Source: Thermomicrobiales bacterium
GTDB lineage: Bacteria > Chloroflexota > Chloroflexia > Thermomicrobiales > UBA6265
Assembly (NCBI GenBank): GCA_020847015.1
Contig: JADLCW010000411.1
Location: forward strand, 1-10,233
DNA: 10,233 nucleotides
Direction of reading: 5' to 3'
In this document: positions 5,806 to 10,233 of the stretch, one piece after another
How the letters are laid out: the number at the start of each line of letters is the position of its first letter
How positions within the stretch are numbered: position 1 is the first letter of the stretch
Program-made: the position numbers and the translations under genes
Notes under the pieces: model-generated
Databases searched by the model: none
What the model saw: the letters and a program-made list of their open reading frames with translations, nothing else
Told to the model about the DNA's origin: nothing

Positions 5806-7416
5806 ATGTCCGATCACACCGCCACGTTTTCGCGCCGTTTCAGTCGCCGCCAGGCGCTCGCCCTCGCTGCCGGAGCGGGCGCCGCAACCTTTGCCGCCAG
5901 TCCCCGCCGCCTGTTTGCCCAGACGGAGCCGCCTGATTCGTCGGCCACCGCTCCGGCGCCCGCAACCTCGTCGATGCCGATGCCGGTCACGATGGCCGCC
6001 GATGCTTCGCCGACGTTTCGCGCGGTCGCCGATGCCCTGACCGAAGCGCTGCGCACATTTCACGTGCCTGGCGCTGCGCTCGGTCTCCTGACTGAGGAGC
6101 GCGAGGAGCACGCCACATTTGGGTTGGAAAGCATTTCTTCCACCCGCCCGGTGACCGAGGAAACCCTGTTTGGGATCGGTTCGCTCACCAAGACGTTCAC
6201 CAGCACGGCGGTCTGGCGGCTGATCGACGAAGGCGCCCTGGCGCTGGATGCTCCTGTACGCGACTATCTGCCCGATTTCCGGTTGCCCGATGAAGCCGCC
6301 GCCGCCGGGGTCACGATCGCCAACCTGCTCGATCACACCGGCGGTTGGTGGGGTGACGATTTCTCCAGCCCGAGCGAGAACGACGATGCCCTGGCGCGTT
6401 ACGTGGCGGACGTGTTTCCCACGCTGTTCCAAATCTTTCCGCTGGGGGAGTTCTTTTCCTACAATAACGCCGGCTTCATCTTGCTCGGTCGCCTGATCGA
6501 GGTGGTGACTGGCACGGTGTACGAGCCGGCCATGCGCCATCTGCTGCTCGATCCGCTGGGGCTGCACGACAGCGTGCTGGAGCGGGATGAGGTGCTGAAG
6601 CGCCGCTTCGCCGATGGTCACGTCTTCGCCCCCATCAACGGGCACGACAGTCTGGCCGTGCAGACCCCGATCTTCTTGCCGCGCTCCGCCAGCCCGGCCG
6701 GTTGCATCTGGTCGACGACGCGCGACCTGATCCGCTACGCGCGCTTCCATATGAATGGCGACGAGGTCGCCAGTCCCGCGCGCGTGGTGCAATCCGCGAG
6801 TCTGCTCCGGATGCAGGAGCCAGCCAAGGCGATCCCCGGCATCGCCTCGATGCAGATGGGGATGGACTGGTTCGTACAGGACATCGACGGCATCCGCGCC
6901 ATCAGCCACGGCGGCGATACCGGCGCCCACCACGCCGAATTCGTCGCCATACCGGAGCATCGCTTCGCCTTTGTGCTGCTGGCCAACAACGATGGCGGCG
7001 GTTCCATGGCGGCCATGCAGGCGCTTGACGCCGCATTGGCCCACACGCCGGGGCTGGAGGCGCTAGCTGGCCGACTGGGCTTGACTCGTGCACTCCTCGC
7101 GCCGCCCGATGCTGCACCGCTGGCGCTCTCGCCAGAGGAGCGGGGGGACTACCTCGGCCGCTACGCGACGCCGGACGGATCCTACACCGTGACGGAAAGC
7201 GACAGTGGACTGGAGCTGACGATCGAGGACACCACGGGTCAGATGACCTTCCAGCCCGCGATCTCGGCGCCGGCGCCGCCGCCCATGCCGCTCGTGTTTA
7301 TCGAGAAGGATGTCGCCACGGCGGGCGGTTCCCGATACCCCTTCGTTCGCGACGCCGAAGGACGAGTGCGGTGGGTGTCCGTCGGGTTGCGGCTGCAACC
7401 GCGCGCCGACGACTGA
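5806..7416 (+). CDS. Tat-exported serine hydrolase, beta-lactamase class C / PBP4-like family
   Basis: This 536-residue protein has the fold of serine beta-lactamases and DD-peptidases, a family that also includes esterases and D-amino-acid peptidases. FSRRQALALAAGAGAATFAA (12-31) is a twin-arginine signal, with possible cleavage near FAQT (37-40). A Pro/Ala/Ser-rich linker (41-66) follows. The catalytic domain shows S126-L-T-K129 (nucleophile Ser and general-base Lys), Y219-N-N221 in FSYNNAGF, and H368-G-G370 in ISHGGDTGAHHAEF, the third active-site element. LLDHTGG (174-180) and ASPAGCIWSTTRDLIRYARF (295-314) are further family landmarks. A C-terminal segment of about 100 residues from around 435, with SPEERGDYLGRYATPDGSYTV, resembles the beta-barrel appendix (DUF3471-like) found in many members. 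The ATG at 5806 has GAGGAG ending 6 nt upstream. It is probably its own transcription unit, preceded by 147 bp. The substrate is unknown. Antibiotic resistance should not be assumed. Confidence 0.92.
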   Translation: MSDHTATFSRRFSRRQALALAAGAGAATFAASPRRLFAQTEPPDSSATAPAPATSSMPMPVTMAADASPTFRAVADALTEALRTFHVPGAALGLLTEEREEHATFGLESISSTRPVTEETLFGIGSLTKTFTSTAVWRLIDEGALALDAPVRDYLPDFRLPDEAAAAGVTIANLLDHTGGWWGDDFSSPSENDDALARYVADVFPTLFQIFPLGEFFSYNNAGFILLGRLIEVVTGTVYEPAMRHLLLDPLGLHDSVLERDEVLKRRFADGHVFAPINGHDSLAVQTPIFLPRSASPAGCIWSTTRDLIRYARFHMNGDEVASPARVVQSASLLRMQEPAKAIPGIASMQMGMDWFVQDIDGIRAISHGGDTGAHHAEFVAIPEHRFAFVLLANNDGGGSMAAMQALDAALAHTPGLEALAGRLGLTRALLAPPDAAPLALSPEERGDYLGRYATPDGSYTVTESDSGLELTIEDTTGQMTFQPAISAPAPPPMPLVFIEKDVATAGGSRYPFVRDAEGRVRWVSVGLRLQPRADD

Positions 7417-7435
7417 ACGGGCGCCGCCGACTGTT

Positions 7436-7463
7436 GGCCGCGCCGGGCGAGCGCGGCGCGGCC
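7436..7463 (+). terminator. GC-rich hairpin after the serine hydrolase gene
   Basis: GGCCGCGCCG (7436-7445) pairs perfectly with CGGCGCGGCC (7454-7463) across an 8-nt loop. It begins 19 nt after the stop at 7416. No U-tract follows. Its position suggests a transcription terminator or an mRNA 3'-end stabiliser. Confidence 0.5.
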
Positions 7464-7585
7464 GCGCCTGGTGCGGGAAAGGAAATCGCGCTCCCTCGCT
7501 GTCCGCGTCGACTCGATCGCGCGGCCGGTGGCCTGCCGCGCAGGCGCGTTCGGCATGGCCGTAGCGCTCCGGGTCTATCCGGTGT

Positions 7586-7619
7586 GCGCCCCCGGGTAGC
7601 GGTCGCCACCCGGGGGCGC
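7586..7619. terminator. Perfect 12-bp GC hairpin upstream of the deazaflavin oxidoreductase gene
   Basis: GCGCCCCCGGGT (7586-7597) pairs perfectly with ACCCGGGGGCGC (7608-7619) across a 10-nt loop. It lies 169 nt after the serine hydrolase stop and 143 nt before the next ATG. No T-tract is present on either side. It could be a second terminator for the upstream gene or a leader structure of the downstream one. The sequence does not decide between them. Confidence 0.5.
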
Positions 7620-7762
7620 CATTGCGTTGCGGTCCGACCTCTTGGCCGCCTGCGCCGCCGATTCAGTCGGCGCGGATCGGGTTTGCTGTCGTGGGCCGCG
7701 GAACGCGGCTTGCACGGCGAACGCCGGTCGTCCGGACCGCAGAACGCAACGGAGAACGCAGC

Positions 7763-8215
7763 ATGCCCCTTTCCGGCGAGTACGAACCAAGTCCATCCGA
7801 CTGGGCGCGCAAGCAGGTCGAGCAGTTCGAGCAATCGGGAGGCGCGCAGGGAAACACCATGCGCGGAATGCCCATCGTGGTGGTCACGTCGGTCGGGGCC
7901 CGCAGCGGCAAGCTGCGCAAAACGCCGCTGATGCGCGTCGAGCACGATGGGCAATACGCGCTGGTCGCCTCTCTCGGCGGCGCGCCGAAGCATCCCGTCT
8001 GGTACTACAACCTGAAAAAGCACCCGCTCGTCGAATTGCAGGATGGGGCGGTCAAGCGCGACTACACCGTCCGCGAGGTGCACGGGGATGAACGACGGCT
8101 ATGGTGGGATCGCGCCGTGGCGGCGTTCCCCGACTACGCCGATTATCAAAAGAAGACGACGCGGGAGATTCCCGTGTTTGTGCTCACTCCCGTCCACGGC
8201 GAAGCAAATGTCTGA
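7763..8215 (+). CDS. Nitroreductase-family deazaflavin (F420)-dependent oxidoreductase, Ddn-like
   Basis: This 150-residue protein matches the deazaflavin-dependent nitroreductase family (DUF385, Pfam PF04075), a split-beta-barrel group that includes mycobacterial Ddn. Members use reduced F420 as hydride donor, and many physiological substrates are unknown. Visible landmarks are PSDWARKQVEQFEQSGG (11-27), VVVTSVGARSGKLRKTPLMR (39-58), ALVASLGGAPKHPVWYYNL (66-84), VELQDG (90-95) and GDERRLWWDRAVAAFPDYAD (108-127), ending in REIPVFVLTPV (134-144). The SGK-RKTPL and GGAPKHPVWYYNL blocks form the F420-binding face in this family. The ATG at 7763 is chosen because GGAG lies 8 nt upstream and homology starts there. 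The same frame is open to 7622, but without family resemblance. The gene converges on another F420-family gene, with 15 bp between the stops. Confidence 0.93.
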   Translation: MPLSGEYEPSPSDWARKQVEQFEQSGGAQGNTMRGMPIVVVTSVGARSGKLRKTPLMRVEHDGQYALVASLGGAPKHPVWYYNLKKHPLVELQDGAVKRDYTVREVHGDERRLWWDRAVAAFPDYADYQKKTTREIPVFVLTPVHGEANV

Positions 8216-8230
8216 GCAGTCGATCGCGGA

Positions 8231-8623
8231 TTAGCCGAAGGTGTTGATCTTGACCGGGACGAACGTGACGGCGATGCGCGTTTGCCCCGGTCCGTCCATG
8301 TCGCGCAGATTGGCGCCGTACTTGGCGCCCACTCGGTCGGCGAGCAGATAGCCAGGATCCGGCTCGATGACGGCGCGGCCGCGAATCTCCATCGTATGGT
8401 GCGGGTTGCCCGGGTCGATGAAGAAGATGGTGGCTTCCGGATCCCGCTCCAGATTTTTCGCCTTCTGCCGAGCGGTGTTGATCGACATCCGCACCGTGCC
8501 GTCCGTCTCGGCGATGAACCAGAGCGCCGATACTTGCGGGTAGCCATCGGCGCCCTTGGTGGCGAGGATGACGACCGGAGCCGATTGCAGCAGATCGCGG
8601 TGGGATGCGGGAATCGTGGGCAT
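8231..8623 (-). CDS. PPOX-class F420-dependent oxidoreductase family protein
   Basis: This 130-residue split-beta-barrel protein belongs to the pyridoxamine-phosphate-oxidase-like superfamily, in the F420-binding PPOX subgroup (FDOR-B type). The sequence TIPASHRDLLQS (3-14) leads into VVILATKGADGYPQVSALWF (17-36). MSINTARQKAKNLERDPEAT (46-65) is the cofactor-phosphate-binding stretch. FFIDPGNPHHTMEIRGRAVI (67-86), GAKYGANLRDMD (99-110) and TRIAVTFVPVKINTFG (115-130) complete the fold. F420 rather than FMN is inferred from family resemblance, and the reaction and substrate are unknown. The ATG at 8623 has GGCGGAG (8637-8631) 7 nt upstream. An earlier in-frame start at 8674 would add an Arg/Pro-rich stretch unlike the family. 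The GGAG lies within a small inverted repeat (8631-8641), which could hinder ribosome access. The upstream minus-strand gene is glgP, but large hairpins between them argue for separate transcripts. Confidence 0.92.
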   Translation of the reverse strand: MPTIPASHRDLLQSAPVVILATKGADGYPQVSALWFIAETDGTVRMSINTARQKAKNLERDPEATIFFIDPGNPHHTMEIRGRAVIEPDPGYLLADRVGAKYGANLRDMDGPGQTRIAVTFVPVKINTFG

Positions 8624-8676
8624 CGCAAGTCTCCGCCGGAGCGGTTGGCCCGCACGACACGGGGCCGGCCGCATTG

Positions 8677-8709
8677 GCCGGCGGCGCCCCGGACCGGGGC
8701 GCCGCCGGC
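8677..8709 (-). terminator. Near-perfect 33-bp palindromic hairpin upstream of the PPOX-class gene
   Basis: The 16-nt arm at 8677-8692 (GCCGGCGGCGCCCCGG) is exactly complementary to 8694-8709, with one unpaired base at 8693. In practice a loop of 3-5 nt would form at the tip. It lies 54 nt upstream of the PPOX-class start codon. No U-tract follows. GGCCGGC at 8676-8682 can also pair with GCCGGCC at 8664-8670 as an alternative. Confidence 0.55.
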
Positions 8710-8731
8710 AGTCACGATCGAACCCGGCGCA

Positions 8732-8790
8732 CGATCGACGCCAACGCGCCGCCGGCAGTTCTCCCGCCGGCGGCGCGTTGGCGTCGATCG
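8732..8790 (-). terminator. Perfect 25-bp hairpin after glgP
   Basis: The arm at 8732-8756 is exactly complementary to 8766-8790, with a 9-nt loop AGTTCTCCC (8757-8765). It begins 19 nt beyond the glgP stop. The arms include CGATCGACGCCAACGCG and a GC-only block, GCCGCCGGC. No U-tract follows on the minus strand. The length and position fit a terminator or an mRNA 3'-end barrier for glgP. The palindrome would form on either strand. Confidence 0.65.
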
Positions 8791-8809
8791 GATTTCGGAG
8801 ATGCCGCCG

Positions 8810-10233
8810 CTACTTGGCGACCGTCGCAACCTCGAGTTGCCGGCGCGAAGCAGGCAGGTAGAGCTGGCGGATGTAGTCGATCACCATTCGCTCGGCGCTG
8901 AACTGCGGCGCCACGGTGCGGATCGACTCCTTCATCGTGCGCACCCAGGCCGTGGGCACGCCGTCGTCGTCGCGGTGCTCGTAGTAGCGCGGCACGACCA
9001 TCTGCTCCAGGATGTCGTAGATAGCGTTCGCCTCGGCGGCGTCGCGGTCGCCCTCGCCTTCGTAGGGAGGGATGCCCCAGCCGTTGGCGCGATCGGCCGC
9101 CCACCCCTCGAGCCACCAGCCATCGAGAATGCTCAGGTTGGGCGCGCCGTTGGCCCCCGCCTTCATGCCGCTGGTGCCGCTGGCTTCCAGCGGCGCGCGC
9201 GGGTTGTTCAGCCAGACATCGACGCCGGCCGTCATGCGGGCGGCCACCGTCATGTCGTAGTTCTCGGCGAAGGCGATGCGCCCGTTGAAGCGCGGGTCGC
9301 GGGCGCGCCAGTAAATCTCCTGGATCAACCGCTTGCCGCCCTCGTCGGCCGGGTGCGCCTTGCCGGCGAACACGATCTGCACCGAGCGGTCGTCGTTGTC
9401 GAGAATGCGCGCCAGCCGCCCCGCGTCGTGGAAGATGAGCGTGGCCCGCTTGTAGGTGGCGAACCGGCGAGCGAACCCGATGGTCAGCACGTCGCGCTCC
9501 AGAAACGGTCCGGCGGCGACGACTTGCCCGGGGTCCAATTCGCCGCTCGCCCAGCGGCGGCGGCTGGTTTCCCGCAGCAGCTCGATCATCTCGCGCTTGG
9601 TTTCCAGGTGCGTTTCCCAGAACAGCCGATCGGGGATATCGAGAACGCCCGCCCAGGTCGCCGGGTCTTCCTGCCGCTCGCGCCAGTCAGCCGGCAGGTA
9701 GCGGTCGAAAAGCGCCTGCATGGGATCCGACAGCCAGGTGGGCAGATGGACCCCGTTGGTGATGTGGATGATCGGCGCGTCCTCAGGAGGAATGCCGGGC
9801 CAGATGTCATGCCACATCTGGCGGGTGACCTCGCCATGCTTGCGGCTGACGGCGTTGCGGTGACCGCTGAGGCGCATCGACAGCGCGGTCATGTTGAACC
9901 CGCTGTGCCGTTCGCCGTGGCGACCGAGCGCCAGAAATTCGTCGCGGCTGATGCCAAGCTGCGGCCAGAAGTGCCAAAAGTAGCGATCCATCTGGTCGTC
10001 GGTGAAGACGTCGTGACCGGCCGGCACGGGGGTGTGGGTGGTGAACACGCTGCTGGCGCGAATCTGCTCGACCGCCTCCGCGAAGCTGGCGCCGGCGACG
10101 ACCAGTTCGCGCGCGCGCTCCAGCAGTTCGAAGGATGCGTGCCCTTCGTTGCCATGATAGTAGACCGGCTCCAACCCGATCGCCCGCAGCGCGCGCACCC
10201 CGCCGATGCCGAGGATGATTTCCTGACGCAGCC
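8810..10233 (-). CDS. glgP: Alpha-glucan phosphorylase, GlgP type (3' part; 5' end outside the window)
   Basis: GT35 phosphorylases release glucose 1-phosphate from alpha-1,4-glucans such as glycogen, using PLP, in the cytosol. The frame is open to the window edge, giving the C-terminal 473 residues of a protein that in this subfamily is usually about 850 long. Fragment landmarks are LRQEIILGIGG (1-11), HGNEGHASFELL (26-37), FTTHTPVPAGHDVF (63-76), HITNGVHLPTWL (156-167), RRFATYKRATLIF (255-267) with the phosphate-contact Arg/Lys, and FAGKAHPADEGGK (288-300). EASGTSGMKAGANG (349-362) follows, where K357 is the expected PLP Schiff-base lysine, and then LSILDGWWLEG (366-376). The DVWLNNPRAPLEASGTSGMK style points to the bacterial/archaeal GlgP subfamily (TIGR02094 type) rather than the E. 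coli MalP type. The stop TAG is at 8812-8810, and a 25-bp hairpin follows. No other glycogen gene is visible in the window. Confidence 0.96.
   Translation of the reverse strand, partial: LRQEIILGIGGVRALRAIGLEPVYYHGNEGHASFELLERARELVVAGASFAEAVEQIRASSVFTTHTPVPAGHDVFTDDQMDRYFWHFWPQLGISRDEFLALGRHGERHSGFNMTALSMRLSGHRNAVSRKHGEVTRQMWHDIWPGIPPEDAPIIHITNGVHLPTWLSDPMQALFDRYLPADWRERQEDPATWAGVLDIPDRLFWETHLETKREMIELLRETSRRRWASGELDPGQVVAAGPFLERDVLTIGFARRFATYKRATLIFHDAGRLARILDNDDRSVQIVFAGKAHPADEGGKRLIQEIYWRARDPRFNGRIAFAENYDMTVAARMTAGVDVWLNNPRAPLEASGTSGMKAGANGAPNLSILDGWWLEGWAADRANGWGIPPYEGEGDRDAAEANAIYDILEQMVVPRYYEHRDDDGVPTAWVRTMKESIRTVAPQFSAERMVIDYIRQLYLPASRRQLEVATVAK

Larger units (their letters stand above)
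7417..7762. other. 346-bp intergenic region with two hairpins, no gene seen
   Basis: Frames here read as low-complexity Arg/Ala/Pro-rich peptides with no family resemblance, so I see no gene. The region holds a hairpin at 7436-7463 next to the upstream stop, a stronger one at 7586-7619 and a small CCTGC/GCAGG stem near 7532-7545. The promoter of the gene at 7763 must lie here, probably after 7619, but no clear -35/-10 pair is visible. Confidence 0.6.

Noticed and set aside
5731..7044. Minus-strand open frame of 437 codons opposite the serine hydrolase
   Set aside because: It is antisense to an enzyme with intact SxxK, YxN and HGG motifs, and the peptide shows no domain.
7298..8083. Minus-strand open frame of 261 codons spanning the 346-bp gap
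   Set aside because: It overlaps two recognised genes antisense, and the part within the gap is Arg/Pro-rich with no family match. It is not strong enough to call a gene.
1..10233. CRISPR array, tRNA/rRNA, insertion sequence or defence island
   Set aside because: No regularly spaced repeats, tRNA-like cloverleaf, transposase motifs or terminal inverted repeats were seen. The Uma2 gene alone does not make a defence locus.

Overview
The window is GC-rich bacterial DNA. Eight intact or window-truncated protein genes and one decayed gene are readable. The gene content suggests a member of the Chloroflexota, most likely near the Thermomicrobia/Sphaerobacter group. The reasons are an Uma2-type nuclease, two deazaflavin (F420)-family oxidoreductases, a polyprenol-type GT2 beside a GT39-like membrane transferase, and a GlgP-type alpha-glucan phosphorylase. 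This placement is inference from gene families and base composition, not from a marker gene.

Layout. Positions 1-914 hold no intact gene. The minus strand carries the remains of a protein with two SnoaL-like (ester cyclase/NTF2-fold) domains, broken by several frameshifts, an internal deletion and a 47/52-bp tandem duplication. A 177-bp divergent spacer follows. Then comes a plus-strand block of a GT2 glycosyltransferase (1092-1865), a SAM-dependent methyltransferase with a 4-nt overlap (1862-2581) and a large GT39-like integral membrane glycosyltransferase (2614-4395). Next are pdxH (4445-5104) and, 11 nt later, an Uma2-family nuclease-fold protein (5116-5658). After 147 bp there is a Tat-exported serine hydrolase of the beta-lactamase class C family (5806-7416). 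A 346-bp gap with two strong hairpins leads to a deazaflavin-dependent nitroreductase-family protein (7763-8215). This converges, with only 15 bp between stops, on a minus-strand PPOX-class F420-family protein (8231-8623). Upstream of that gene on the same strand are two large GC-rich hairpins, then the 3' part of an alpha-glucan phosphorylase gene (8810 to beyond 10233).

How the genes may work together. The GT2, methyltransferase and GT39-like genes look like one glycoconjugate operon. The GT2 would charge a polyprenyl phosphate with a sugar, and the membrane GT-C enzyme would use that lipid-linked sugar outside the membrane. The methyltransferase would modify the sugar, lipid or product. 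pdxH supplies pyridoxal phosphate, which GlgP needs, but nothing here shows a regulatory link between them. The facing F420-family genes suggest that the host makes F420.

No convincing new defence system, mobile element, CRISPR array or RNA gene was found. The non-routine signals are the decayed tandem SnoaL gene, the interlocking hairpins between glgP and the PPOX gene, and GC hairpins without U-tracts placed about 20 nt after several stops.
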